Origin: Nonomuraea typhae
Lineage (GTDB): Bacteria; Actinomycetota; Actinomycetes; Streptosporangiales; Streptosporangiaceae
NCBI RefSeq assembly: GCF_009760925.1
Contig: NZ_VRLV01000003.1
Coordinates: 496,001-560,000 of the forward strand
Direction of reading: 5' to 3'
Length of the DNA stretch: 64,000 bases
Shown here: positions 7,967 through 16,197 of the stretch, in pieces
Layout: every line of letters begins with the position of its first letter
Position numbering within the stretch: position 1 is the first letter of the stretch
Notes under the pieces: generated by a model
Databases searched by the model: none
Told to the model about the DNA's origin: nothing
The model's input: the letters and a program-made list of their open reading frames with translations, nothing else
Position numbers and translations under genes: made by a program

Positions 7967-9310
7967 GTGCGCTTCGTACCCATCGCGGTCGCCGGGCTCA
8001 CCGCCCTGCTCCTGACCGCTTGCACCACCGGCAGGGAGGCGGCGCCATCGCTCGGCGCGCAGCCCAAGCCCGCCGGCTCGGCTTCACAGGCGCTGCCCGC
8101 GGCCACCCTGGAACTGTGGCACGGCTTCTCCACCCCCGCCGAGATCAAGGCGTTCGAGGATTCGGTGGCGGCCTTCAGCAAGAAGTTCCCGCAGATCACC
8201 GTCAAGACCAAGAGCGGCGTCCAGGACGACCAGATCACCGCGGCCATCCGCGGCGGCAAGGCGCCGGACGTCGCGGCCTCCTTCACCACCGACAACGTCG
8301 CCCAATGGTGTAAGTCGGGAGCGTTCCAGGATCTCACCGCGGTCATCAAGCAGGACGGCATCGACCTGTCGGTGCTGCCCGAGGCCTCGCGCCTGTACAC
8401 CGAGTTCGAGGGCCGGCGCTGCACGATGCCGCTGCTGGCCGACGCCTACGGCCTCTACTACAACAAGGCCCTGATGAAGGGCAGCGAGCCGCCCAAGACG
8501 TTGTCGGAGCTGACCGAGCTGACCAAGAAGCTCACCGTCCGCGACGCCAACGGCGACATCAAAGTGGCCGGATTCATCCCCAGCTCGCAGTACTACGAGA
8601 ACAGCCCCTCGCACCTCGGCCCGATGGTCGGCGCCAAGTGGTACAACGACGACGGCACCTCGGCCATCGGCTCCGACCCCGCCTGGAAGCAGCTGCTGAC
8701 CTGGCAGAAGGAGCTCGTCGACTGGTACGGCTACGACAAGCTGGACAAGTTCCGCAAGGGCCTGGGTGACGAGTGGGGCGCCGAGCACCCGTTCTTCAAG
8801 GGCAAGGTCGCGATGGTCCTCGACGGCGAGTGGCGCAACGCCATGATCGCCAACGACCCCAAGGCCAAGAGCATGGACTACGGCACCGCCCCGCTGCCGG
8901 TCGCCGACGACAAGCCCGACCTGTACGGCAGCGGCTTCACCGCCGGAACCGTCATCGGCGTCCCGAAGGGCGCCAAGAACCCGCAGCAGGCGTGGGAGCT
9001 GATCAAGCACCTGACGACCGACACCGACTCGCTGGTGACGCTGTCCAACGCGCTGCGCAACGTGCCCACGACCAAGGCCGCGATGGAGTCGCCCGCCCTG
9101 GCCAAGGACGACAACTTCAAGACCTTCCTCGACATCTTCGCCCACCCGAAGACCTCGACGCTGCCCGCCAACGTCAACAGCGTCTTCAACCAGGACGCCC
9201 TCTCGACCTTCATGGCCTCCTGGGAGAAGGGCGCGGTCAAGGACCTCGACGCCGGGCTGAAAGACGTCGACAAGCGCATCAACGACAAGATGAAGCTGTC
9301 CGGAGGCTGA
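7967..9310 (+). CDS. Sugar ABC transporter substrate-binding lipoprotein
   Basis: This extracellular solute-binding protein of the carbohydrate (cluster B, family 1) type has 447 residues. A lipoprotein signal with lipobox LLTAC ends at about residue 20. The mature part starts with a Ser/Ala-rich linker and then LELWHGFSTPAEIKAF, typical of the family, and ends DKRINDKMKLSGG. The start is GTG 7967 with AGGAGG upstream; the frame is open further 5' inside the ROK gene but those starts lack support. It precedes two permease genes by 6 bases, so it is the receptor of the importer. The ligand is probably an amino sugar or oligosaccharide, inferred only from the kinase in the operon. Confidence 0.92.
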   Translation: MRFVPIAVAGLTALLLTACTTGREAAPSLGAQPKPAGSASQALPAATLELWHGFSTPAEIKAFEDSVAAFSKKFPQITVKTKSGVQDDQITAAIRGGKAPDVAASFTTDNVAQWCKSGAFQDLTAVIKQDGIDLSVLPEASRLYTEFEGRRCTMPLLADAYGLYYNKALMKGSEPPKTLSELTELTKKLTVRDANGDIKVAGFIPSSQYYENSPSHLGPMVGAKWYNDDGTSAIGSDPAWKQLLTWQKELVDWYGYDKLDKFRKGLGDEWGAEHPFFKGKVAMVLDGEWRNAMIANDPKAKSMDYGTAPLPVADDKPDLYGSGFTAGTVIGVPKGAKNPQQAWELIKHLTTDTDSLVTLSNALRNVPTTKAAMESPALAKDDNFKTFLDIFAHPKTSTLPANVNSVFNQDALSTFMASWEKGAVKDLDAGLKDVDKRINDKMKLSGG

Positions 9311-9316
9311 TCCGCC

Positions 9317-10258
9317 ATGGCCTTCCGCGCTCACGCTGCGCCGTCGCTGTGGCGGCGCAGCGAGGGCCTGCGCGCCCTCGTGTGGCTGTCGCCGTGGCTG
9401 GTGGGTGTCACGATCTTCTTCGTCTACCCGCTGCTGGCGACCGTCTACTTCTCCTTCCACCGCTACGACCTGTTCACGCTCGAGTACGTCGGCCTGGACA
9501 ACTACGCCTACCTGGTCAGGGACGAGCGGTTCTGGATCTCGGTCAGGAACACGCTGTGGCTGGTGGCCTTCATGGTCCCGGCGCAACTGATCTTCGCGCT
9601 CGGCGTCGCCCAGCTCGTCACCCGGCTGAAGTCGGGCGTGGGGCTGGTCCGCACCATCATCTACCTGCCCTCGCTGGTGCCGATGGTGGCCGGGACGGTG
9701 GCCTTCGTCTTCCTGATGAACCCCTCGACCGGCCCGTGGAACCAGCTTCTCGGGCTGGTCGGCATCCAGGGGCCCGACTGGTTCGGCAGCGCCGCCTGGT
9801 CCAAGCCGAGCCTGACGCTGCTGGCGCTGTGGAGCTCCGGCAACATGATCGTCATCTTCATGGCGGCGCTCCTGGACGTGCCCAAGCACCTGTACGAGGC
9901 GGCGGCGCTGGACGGCGCCAACGCCTGGCGGCAGTTCCGCAGCGTCACCCTGCCGATGATCTCGCCGGTGCTGCTGTTCTCCACGGTCACCGCGGTCATC
10001 TACGCCCTGCAGTACTTCACCCAGGCGATGATCGCCTCCCGGGTGGCCTCCGGCTCGACCGACTCGCCCGGAACCGCCTTCACCCCCGGCTACCCCGACC
10101 AGTCGCTGCTCACCCTGCCCCAGCACCTCTTCCACACCGGTTTCCGTGACTGGACGATGGGCCTGGCCAGCGTGATGGCGCTGGTGCTGTTCGCCGCCGC
10201 CATGGTCTGCACCCTGTTCCTGCTGCGCAGGTTCCGCTACGCGGAGGAGATCTCATGA
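9317..10258 (+). CDS. Sugar ABC transporter permease (MalF type)
   Basis: This 313-residue inner-membrane protein has about six helices. The EAA loop that docks the ATPase is visible as EAAALDGANAWRQFRSVTLP (residues about 194-213). The N-terminal segment (RALVWLSPWLVGVTIFFVYPLL) is the usual first helix of MalF-like permeases of CUT1 importers. It overlaps the next permease gene by 4 bases (ATGA), so translation is coupled. No ATPase gene is present in the operon, which implies use of a shared ATPase encoded elsewhere (MsiK type). Confidence 0.92.
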   Translation: MAFRAHAAPSLWRRSEGLRALVWLSPWLVGVTIFFVYPLLATVYFSFHRYDLFTLEYVGLDNYAYLVRDERFWISVRNTLWLVAFMVPAQLIFALGVAQLVTRLKSGVGLVRTIIYLPSLVPMVAGTVAFVFLMNPSTGPWNQLLGLVGIQGPDWFGSAAWSKPSLTLLALWSSGNMIVIFMAALLDVPKHLYEAAALDGANAWRQFRSVTLPMISPVLLFSTVTAVIYALQYFTQAMIASRVASGSTDSPGTAFTPGYPDQSLLTLPQHLFHTGFRDWTMGLASVMALVLFAAAMVCTLFLLRRFRYAEEIS

Positions 10259-11136
10259 CCGCCACCGCCACCGCCAGGCGGCCCGCCGTACGCGCGAAGC
10301 CCGCGGCCGGGGCGCGGCGCAGGACGCTCATGTGGATCGCCACGCACGCGCTGACCATCGCCGTCTGCATCATCTTCCTCGCGCCGATGGTCTTCGTCCT
10401 GCTGACCGCGCTGATGACCGACGAGCAGGCGCTGACCAGCAACCTGTGGCCGGAGACGTGGAGCTGGTCGAACTTCGCCGCCGTGTTCGCCAAGTCCAAG
10501 CTGGTGCAGTGGACGCTCAACACGTTCATGTACGCGGGGCTGGCGACCCTGTTCATGCTGCTGTCGTCGGTCCCGGTGGCCTACGCGCTGGCGAGGTTCC
10601 GCTTCCGGGGGCGCAAGATGGCGTTCCTGCTGGTCATCACCACGATGATGCTGCCGCCCCAGGTCGTGGCCGTCCCGGTGTACATCATCTGGGCGCGCTT
10701 CGACCTCACCGACTCGCTGTGGCCGCTGATCCTGCCGATGTTGATGGGCGACGCGTTCTCGATCTTCCTGTTGCGCCAGTTCCTCGTGACGATCCCGCGC
10801 GACTACACCGACGCCGCCCGCGTGGACGGCTGCTCGGACTTCAGGACACTGGTCAAGATCATCTTCCCGATGGCCCGCCCGGCCATCGCCGCGGTCGCGA
10901 TCTTCCAGTTCTTCTACTGCTGGAACGACTACTACGGCCCGCTGCTGTACGCGGGCGTCGACCAGGAAGGGTGGACGCTATCGCTCGGCCTGGCGACCTT
11001 CAAGGCGTTCCACAGCGTCCAATGGAACCTCACCATGGCGGCGACGCTCCTGGTGACGGCCCCGGTGATCATCATCTTCTTCCTCGCGCAGAAGGTGTTC
11101 ATCGAAGGGGTCACGCTGACGGGGGTGAAGGGCTGA
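10255..11136 (+). CDS. Sugar ABC transporter permease (MalG type)
   Basis: This 293-residue permease with about six membrane helices partners the preceding gene. The EAA loop reads DAARVDGCSDFRTLVKIIFP, with Asp replacing the first Glu, which is common in MalG-type proteins. The C terminus, FIEGVTLTGVKG, is the standard ending of CUT1 MalG proteins, fixing frame and stop. The start overlaps the upstream stop (ATGA). Its stop TGA shares bases with the presumed CTG start of the following kinase. Confidence 0.92.
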   Translation: MTATATARRPAVRAKPAAGARRRTLMWIATHALTIAVCIIFLAPMVFVLLTALMTDEQALTSNLWPETWSWSNFAAVFAKSKLVQWTLNTFMYAGLATLFMLLSSVPVAYALARFRFRGRKMAFLLVITTMMLPPQVVAVPVYIIWARFDLTDSLWPLILPMLMGDAFSIFLLRQFLVTIPRDYTDAARVDGCSDFRTLVKIIFPMARPAIAAVAIFQFFYCWNDYYGPLLYAGVDQEGWTLSLGLATFKAFHSVQWNLTMAATLLVTAPVIIIFFLAQKVFIEGVTLTGVKG

Positions 11137-12089
11137 TCCTGGCCGTCGACGGGGGCAACAGCAAGACCGACCTGGCCCTTGTCGCCGCGGACGGGCAGGT
11201 CCTGGCCACCGCCCGCGGCGGCCCGTTCACCCCGCAGAGCGACGGCGTCCCCGCCGCCGTCACGGACACCCTGCGGGCGGTACGGCAGGCCGGAATGACC
11301 ACCTCACCCGTGCTCGTGGCCGCCTTCCTGGCCGGCGCCGACCTGCCGGTGGAGGAGGAGGCGCTGGCCGCCGAGTTCGCGGCCCAGGGCGTCGGCGGGC
11401 GGATCGTGGTGCGCAACGACACCTTCGCCCTGTTACGCGCCGGCGCCTCCGGGCCGTCGGGCGTGGCCGTCGTCTGCGGCGCCGGGATCAACGCCGTCGG
11501 CGTCTCCCCCACCGGCCGGGTGGCCCGCTTCCCCGCGCTGGGCAAGGTGTCCGGCGACTGGGGCGGCGGGCAGGACGTGGCCGAGGAGATGCTCTGGCAC
11601 GCCGTCCGCGCCGAGGACGGCCGCGGGCCGGAGACCACGCTCTCCACGCTGGTGCGGCGGCAGTTCGCGGTGGATTCGGTGGAGCAGTTCGTCCTCGACC
11701 TGCATTTCGGCCGCGTGGATCCGGACCGGGTGCTGGATCTGGCACCCGGCCTGTTCGCCGCGGCCCGCTCGGGGGACGAGGTGGCCGCGGCCCTGGCGCG
11801 GCGGCTGGCCGGCGAGGTGGCGGTCATGGCCGAGGTGTGCCTGCGGCGGCTGGACCTGCTGGAGACGCCGGCCGAGGTGGTGCTGGGCGGCGGCATGCTG
11901 ACCGCCCGGGATCCGCTGATGACGGCACTGCTCGACGGCGAGTTCGCCGTCCGTGCGCCGCGGGCCAAGGTGATCGTGGCCGACGTGCCGCCGATCGCGG
12001 GGGCGGCGCTGAGCGGGCTGGACATGCTCGGCGCCACGGAGGAGGCCAAGGCCAGGCTGCGCGCCCACTACACGCCGCGACTGGCCTGA
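11133..12089 (+). CDS. BadF/BadG/BcrA/BcrD ATPase family sugar kinase (N-acetylglucosamine kinase-like)
   Basis: Members phosphorylate N-acetylglucosamine or related sugars, or act as ATPase activators. The 318-residue protein shows the ASKHA phosphate-1 motif VDGGNSKTDLAL at the very N terminus, the catalytic-region RNDTFALLRAG, the adenosine segment GVAVVCGAGINAVGV and VVLGGGML near the C terminus. No ATG, GTG or TTG fits: the coding pattern begins directly at CTG ATC CTG GCC. I place the start at CTG 11133, which overlaps the permease stop as CTGA, with GGTGAAGG just upstream. A downstream start would remove the phosphate loop. Position in the operon suggests it phosphorylates the imported sugar. 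Confidence 0.85.
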   Translation: MILAVDGGNSKTDLALVAADGQVLATARGGPFTPQSDGVPAAVTDTLRAVRQAGMTTSPVLVAAFLAGADLPVEEEALAAEFAAQGVGGRIVVRNDTFALLRAGASGPSGVAVVCGAGINAVGVSPTGRVARFPALGKVSGDWGGGQDVAEEMLWHAVRAEDGRGPETTLSTLVRRQFAVDSVEQFVLDLHFGRVDPDRVLDLAPGLFAAARSGDEVAAALARRLAGEVAVMAEVCLRRLDLLETPAEVVLGGGMLTARDPLMTALLDGEFAVRAPRAKVIVADVPPIAGAALSGLDMLGATEEAKARLRAHYTPRLA

Positions 12090-12106
12090 CCTCGGCGGGT
12101 CCGGGG

Positions 12107-12131
12107 GTGCCGTGACGGTGCGTCACGGCAC
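12107..12131 (+). terminator. Hairpin terminator of the sugar operon
   Basis: An 11-bp perfect stem (12107-12117 with 12121-12131) with a 3-base loop follows the kinase stop by 17 bases, with GTTTATCCCTT after it. There is only a short T run, as is usual in actinomycetes. Confidence 0.75.
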
Positions 12132-12207
12132 GTTTATCCCTTCTGACCTGCGGATACGAATCATCACGCAAGAGTCATGGCTTGATTCGGTGACTTACGG
12201 TGATGAT

Positions 12208-12561
12208 GTGACCACGTATCGCTCGCTCGGCCGCCCCGCGCGGTGGCTGATCGCGTTCGCCGCGCTCTGGTTGTGCGCGGCGATGTGGTCACCCGGCTGC
12301 CCGGCGGTGCCGGCCGAGCCCGTCCCGGCGGCCTCCGCCGTACACCTCGGCGAGGAGTCCGGCACCGACGAGGCGGGCTCGCGGGTCCCGCAGCGTCAGC
12401 CCGCGAAACGGGCGCGCGCCGTCGCGGGCCCGCCGCCCGCGGTGCCGGGCGGCGGGTCTCCCGCACCCGCTTCCGTGGTACGGCGGGCGGGCGAGCCGGG
12501 ACGCGCGGGCCCGGCCGGGCACGCCGAGCTCCGGACCCGGTTGAGCGTCTGGCGGATATAG
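12208..12561 (+). CDS. Small secreted or membrane-anchored hypothetical protein
   Basis: This 117-residue protein of unknown function has one N-terminal hydrophobic segment (WLIAFAALWLCAAMWSP). A long Pro/Ala/Gly/Arg-rich, probably disordered tail follows. The start is GTG 12208; TACGGT ends 6 bases before it, so the transcript may be leaderless. The frame is open to 12112, but that part overlaps the terminator of the preceding operon and has poorer codon bias. A Cys follows the hydrophobic segment (SPGC), but the lipobox is not convincing. Coding is supported by third-position GC only. Confidence 0.55.
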   Translation: MTTYRSLGRPARWLIAFAALWLCAAMWSPGCPAVPAEPVPAASAVHLGEESGTDEAGSRVPQRQPAKRARAVAGPPPAVPGGGSPAPASVVRRAGEPGRAGPAGHAELRTRLSVWRI

Positions 12562-12622
12562 GCCGGCGGCACCTCCCCAGCCCGCCAGCCAACCGCACCG
12601 AGCTCTCGGAGGGTGCTTCGCC

Positions 12623-12853
12623 ATGCGCGAAACCGACGTGTTCTCAGAAACCTGGACCTTCTTCTGCCAGCACTGCTCGCACATCTGGCAGGACGAGTAC
12701 GAAGCCCGTCACCTCGACGACGGGCACGGCGGCGACGCCGTCTCCTGGCGCCACCGCGGGCTGCGCAGCATGCCGCCCTGGGCGCACGCGACGTGCGCCA
12801 GCTGCGACGGTGTCATGGTCAAGGTGCTGCCCACGCTCCCGCTGCAGCGCTGA
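12623..12853 (+). CDS. Small CxxC-CxxC zinc-ribbon-like protein
   Basis: This 76-residue protein has two Cys pairs, FCQHC (residues 14-18) and CASC (about 58-61), spaced as in a zinc ribbon. Between them is a basic/acidic linker (HIWQDEYEARHLDDGHGGD). Similar short proteins are widespread in actinomycetes, with no known function. The start ATG 12623 has GGAGG upstream. A strong hairpin follows the stop and separates it from the convergent lrp-type gene. It might bind nucleic acid, but nothing in the sequence decides this. Confidence 0.8.
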   Translation: MRETDVFSETWTFFCQHCSHIWQDEYEARHLDDGHGGDAVSWRHRGLRSMPPWAHATCASCDGVMVKVLPTLPLQR

Positions 12854-12859
12854 CCGGCC

Positions 12860-12890
12860 GCGGCCGCCCCGGAGCGTGCGGGGCGGCCGC
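12860..12890. terminator. Bidirectional hairpin between convergent genes
   Basis: A 12-bp perfect GC-only stem (12860-12871 with 12879-12890) has a 7-base loop and lies between the CxxC gene stop and the Lrp/AsnC gene stop. It has no T run. It probably acts as a terminator for both genes. Confidence 0.7.
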
Positions 12891-12891
12891 G

Positions 12892-13353
12892 CTACTCGGG
12901 GACGGCGCCGTCGCCCAGGGGCGGGGGACGGTGCTCGTAGGGGGTGCTCAGGACCACCGTCGTCCGGGTGGAGACGTTGGCCGACTCGCGGATCTGCTGC
13001 AGCAGGTCCTCCAGCGCCACCGGCGAGGCCACGCGGACCTTGAGGATGTAGCTCTCGTCCCCGGCGACGCTGTGGCAGGCCTCGATCTGGTGGAGGTGGG
13101 CCAGGCGGTCGGGGGCGTCGTCGGGGGCCGCGGGGTCGATGGGTTTGATCGAGACGAACGCGGTCAGCGGCAGGCCGATCGCGTCATGGTCGATCATCGC
13201 GGCGTACCCGCGCACGATCCCGCGCTTTTCCAGGCGGCGCACCCGCTGGTGCACGGCCGAAACGGACAGTCCCGTCTCCCTGGCCAGATCGGTGAAGCTC
13301 ATGCGGCCGTCCTGGGCCAGCAGCGTGACGATCCGGCGATCGATCTCCTCCAT
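12892..13353 (-). CDS. Lrp/AsnC family transcriptional regulator
   Basis: This 153-residue protein has an N-terminal helix-turn-helix (MEEIDRRIVTLLAQDGRMSFTDLARETGLSV, HQRVRRLEKRGIVRGY) and a C-terminal RAM ligand-binding domain (about 65-140; CHSVAGDESYILKVRV is the effector-site strand). Proteins of this type respond to amino acids and form octamers. The gene is alone, convergent with the CxxC gene and 23 bases downstream of the cvnD stop on the same strand. No divergent amino-acid gene is beside it, so the target cannot be named. Confidence 0.92.
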   Translation of the reverse strand: MEEIDRRIVTLLAQDGRMSFTDLARETGLSVSAVHQRVRRLEKRGIVRGYAAMIDHDAIGLPLTAFVSIKPIDPAAPDDAPDRLAHLHQIEACHSVAGDESYILKVRVASPVALEDLLQQIRESANVSTRTTVVLSTPYEHRPPPLGDGAVPE

Positions 13354-13376
13354 CGGTCAAAGGTAGCGGCTTCGCG

Positions 13377-13970
13377 TCACGGCGCGGTCCCGACCGGGGT
13401 GGCGCCCATGCGCAGCGCATGCTCGACCAGAGTGATGAGGACCTCTTTGCCGGAGTCGCGGCGCCTGGCGTCGCACAGCACGATAGGGATCTCCGGCTCC
13501 AGCTCGAGCGCCTGGCGCACCTGGCCGACCGTGAAGGGGCGGGCGCCGTCGAAGCAGTTGAGGGCCACGACGAACGGGGTGCGGTGGCGCTCGAAGTAGT
13601 CGATGGCCGGGAAGCAGTCGGCCAGCCGCCGGGTGTCGGCCAGGACGACCGCGCCCAGCGCGCCGAGGGCGAGTTCGTCCCAGACGAAGTAGAAGCGCTC
13701 CTGGCCCGGCGTGCCGAACAGGTACAGCATGTAGTCGCCGCGGATCGTGATGCGGCCGAAGTCCATGGCCACGGTCGTGGTCGGCTTGGCCTCCACGCCC
13801 GCCATGTCGTCCACGCCCGCGCTGACGTGCGTGATCATCTCCTCGGTGCGCAGCGGGCGCGTTTCGGAGACGGCGCCGACCATCGTGGTCTTGCCCGCGC
13901 CAAACCCGCCGGCGATCAGAATCTTGATCGCGGTCGGCAGTCGCCATCGATCAGAGCGACCGAAGTCCAT
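13377..13970 (-). CDS. cvnD: CvnD-type conservon GTPase
   Basis: Conservons are actinobacterial operons (CvnA sensor-kinase-like, CvnB roadblock, CvnC, CvnD Ras-like GTPase) that work as membrane-associated signalling complexes. The 197-residue protein has the family start MDFGRSD, the P-loop GGFGAGKTTM (about 21-30), the switch region KPTTTVAMDFGRI, the FGTPGQERF G3 motif and DTRRL. The G4 motif is NCFD in place of NKxD, as in other CvnD proteins. The partners CvnA, B and C are not here, so this is an orphan copy. The upstream gene on the same strand is a terpene-synthase-fold protein; enzymes including P450s accompany some conservons. Confidence 0.9.
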   Translation of the reverse strand: MDFGRSDRWRLPTAIKILIAGGFGAGKTTMVGAVSETRPLRTEEMITHVSAGVDDMAGVEAKPTTTVAMDFGRITIRGDYMLYLFGTPGQERFYFVWDELALGALGAVVLADTRRLADCFPAIDYFERHRTPFVVALNCFDGARPFTVGQVRQALELEPEIPIVLCDARRRDSGKEVLITLVEHALRMGATPVGTAP

Positions 13971-14187
13971 CGAGCACCGCCCTGTGAAGTGCCCTGGTCA
14001 GAGTGACCTGTCAAGGCGCAGAGAAAAGGTCTGATCCACTTACCTGGCAACGAGACACCCTAGCAACGCCACAATTTCCACTCAAGGCACAATCCATCAC
14101 AGGAAGTCATATGTCCCGCTTTGTCGCCTAGAGAACGGTAATACACCACAGCGCGGCCCGCTCGTAAACCCCTGAGTCAGTGAGCTG

Positions 14188-15045
14188 TCAGGCCAGAAGG
14201 CCCGAAATGCCATGAAACCCGGTACTAAACCCGATCTGGCGCCGCAGGTAGGCGGCCGTCAGCGGGCTCACCTCGCGCAACGGGCCGATCAGCCCCGCGG
14301 CCTGCCCGGCCAGAACGGTCATCCGATCCGTCACGTCCCCGTGACTCACGTCCAGCATGAGCACGTTGAGGGCGCCCCAGCTGACATCCCGCCGGTAGGA
14401 GGCCAGATCGCCCAGCAGGTGAAGGTAGCGCTGGACCTGCCGGCTCACCGGCCCCAGCACGCCGAGATGCCCACGGGCCCACGGGTCGGCGTATATCCAG
14501 TGTGACAGATCCACGAAACTCGAGCCGTGGCTATCGGCGTTCTCGACATATCGCTCCAGGGACGGCACCGCCCCCGCCTCCCGCCACGCCCACACCCGCC
14601 CCATCGCGGCCAGCATGCGCTCGAGCTGCTCCCGCCACGCCCCGCGCAGCTCCTCGAACTCCTTGACCGTCGCCAGCTCGTCACACAGATCGGCCAGGAA
14701 GCGCGTGGCCGGCCCCCGGGGACCCGCCCCGTCGGCCACGGCCAGGCAGTCGCCGGCCAGCTCCTCCACCTCCTCGCGCGTGGTGGCCGCGTGATCCACC
14801 TGCCAGCCCACCGCCCGGACCCACAACGCCGCCCGGTTGGCCACGCGCAGCCGCTCGGCCGCCGACCACGGCGAGCTGAAGGCGCTGGTCAGGCAGAGCG
14901 CGTGGTAGAGGTCGGGGTCGAAGGCCGCCCTGGGGAACAGGCCGCCGTACAGCTCGGCGCATCGGCGCAGGTCTCTGGCGCATTCGGCGGCGAGCGCACA
15001 GACGCGGCCCAGCTCGGAGGCCTCACCCAGCTCGTCGCCCGCCAC
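14188..15045 (-). CDS. Terpene synthase family protein with altered metal-binding motifs
   Basis: This 285-residue protein resembles class I terpene synthases. The mid-region PSLERYVENADSHGSSFVDL, followed by SHWIYADP, and the C-terminal RQIGFSTGFHG match one bacterial subfamily. The NSE magnesium triad (N/D-DxxSxxxE/D) appears at 212-220 as GDLASYRRD, with the first Asn replaced by Gly but Ser and last Asp kept. The aspartate-rich motif is reduced to VDHAATTREE at 83-92, with only one Asp. It may be a weak or inactive synthase, or act on a different substrate. The start is GTG 15045; the N terminus is short and a TAGGGT element overlaps it, so the start is uncertain. The next gene is the CvnD GTPase, 217 bases away. 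Confidence 0.72.
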   Translation of the reverse strand: MAGDELGEASELGRVCALAAECARDLRRCAELYGGLFPRAAFDPDLYHALCLTSAFSSPWSAAERLRVANRAALWVRAVGWQVDHAATTREEVEELAGDCLAVADGAGPRGPATRFLADLCDELATVKEFEELRGAWREQLERMLAAMGRVWAWREAGAVPSLERYVENADSHGSSFVDLSHWIYADPWARGHLGVLGPVSRQVQRYLHLLGDLASYRRDVSWGALNVLMLDVSHGDVTDRMTVLAGQAAGLIGPLREVSPLTAAYLRRQIGFSTGFHGISGLLA

Positions 15046-15159
15046 CCTAGGTTCGCTCGCTCAGCGTTCGCGCCACGGCACCGCTCCCCCACTCTGCGTA
15101 ATCCGGTGCGCGAATTGTCACATGATCGCGTCCTACCGATCAAGGTATGCCCGTGTTGC

Positions 15160-16050
15160 TCACTTCAGGGCGTCGAGCAGGCGGTTGAGCGGGCTGTCGA
15201 GGTCGTACCGGTCGGCCAGCCGGACCAGCGCCTCCGGGTCGTGCGGCTTGCCCGGCAGGGCGAGGCTCACGCCGGGCAGCGGGGCGTCGCCGGCCACCTC
15301 CACCACGGCGGGGGCCACGCGCAGGTAGTCGCGGGCGGCGCCCAGCTTCGTGCGGGCGCCGGCCGGGAAGCCCTCGGTGGCCCCGGAGTCCAGGGCCTCG
15401 AGGAGCGCGCTCAGCGAGCCGAACCGGGTGATCAGCGCGGCCGCGGTCTTCTCCCCCACGCCCGGCACGCCGGGGAGCCCGTCGGACGGGTCACCGCGCA
15501 GCGTGGCGAAGTCGGCATACCCTCGGCCGGGAATGCCGTACTTGTCCGTCACGAACGCCTCGTCCACGATCTGCAGGTTGCGGATCCCCCGCGCGGTGTA
15601 GAGGACGCGGACCGGCCGGGCGTCGTCCACGAGCTGGAACAGGTCCCGGTCGCCCGTGACCACGTCCACCGCCCCCGCCGCCCGGCGGGTGAGGGTGCCG
15701 ATGACGTCGTCAGCCTCATAGCCCGGCGACTCCAGCCGCGCGATCCCCACGGCGTCCAGCACCTGCTCGATCACCGGGATCTGCGGCACCAGCGTGTCGG
15801 GCACCTCCTCGGCGTCGCCGTGGGCCACCCGGTGCGCCTTGTAGGTCGGGATCGCGGCCACCCGGAACGCCGGCCGCCAGTCGGCGTCCATCGTCGCCGC
15901 CAGCTCCGCCGGCCGGTATGTGCGCACCAGCGTGGCGATCATGTCGATCAGCCCGCGGACGGCGTTGACCGGCATGCCGTCGGGGGCGGTCATCGACTCC
16001 GGGATGCCGTAGAAGGCACGGAAGTAGAGCGAGGGTGTGTCGAGAAGCAT
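15160..16050 (-). CDS. 5'-3' exonuclease (PolA N-terminal-like flap endonuclease)
   Basis: This is a structure-specific 5' nuclease without a polymerase domain, 296 residues long. Metal-binding acidic motifs are visible: MLLDTPSLYFRAFYG at the start, MDADWRPAFR, ESPGYEADDVIGTL and VVTGDRDLFQLV. They are followed by the helix-hairpin-helix GLPGVPGVGEKTA that binds duplex DNA. It probably removes RNA primers or flaps alongside PolA. Two starts are possible, ATG 16050 and GTG 16056, six bases apart; the open frame reaches 16137 but that part lacks family similarity. It is a stand-alone gene. Confidence 0.92.
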   Translation of the reverse strand: MLLDTPSLYFRAFYGIPESMTAPDGMPVNAVRGLIDMIATLVRTYRPAELAATMDADWRPAFRVAAIPTYKAHRVAHGDAEEVPDTLVPQIPVIEQVLDAVGIARLESPGYEADDVIGTLTRRAAGAVDVVTGDRDLFQLVDDARPVRVLYTARGIRNLQIVDEAFVTDKYGIPGRGYADFATLRGDPSDGLPGVPGVGEKTAAALITRFGSLSALLEALDSGATEGFPAGARTKLGAARDYLRVAPAVVEVAGDAPLPGVSLALPGKPHDPEALVRLADRYDLDSPLNRLLDALK

Positions 16051-16197
16051 CAGCACCCGCCCATGGTGGCATCCCGCCCCGACATTCCGCCTCCCGCCGC
16101 ACCAGCTCATGGGGTACGGCAGGCCGCCCCGGCCCACGGAACCCGGGATCGGGCCGGCTCGGCTGCGCCGTACGGGAGCGGCCCGCGGCGACGAGCG

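Noticed and set aside
8084..10135. Long antisense open frame across the sugar-binding protein and permease genes
   Set aside because: It is opposite clear ABC transporter genes with lipobox and EAA loop, so it is a coding shadow.
12112..12207. Upstream extension of the small secreted protein
   Set aside because: It overlaps the terminator hairpin of the sugar operon and has poorer codon bias than the part after 12208.
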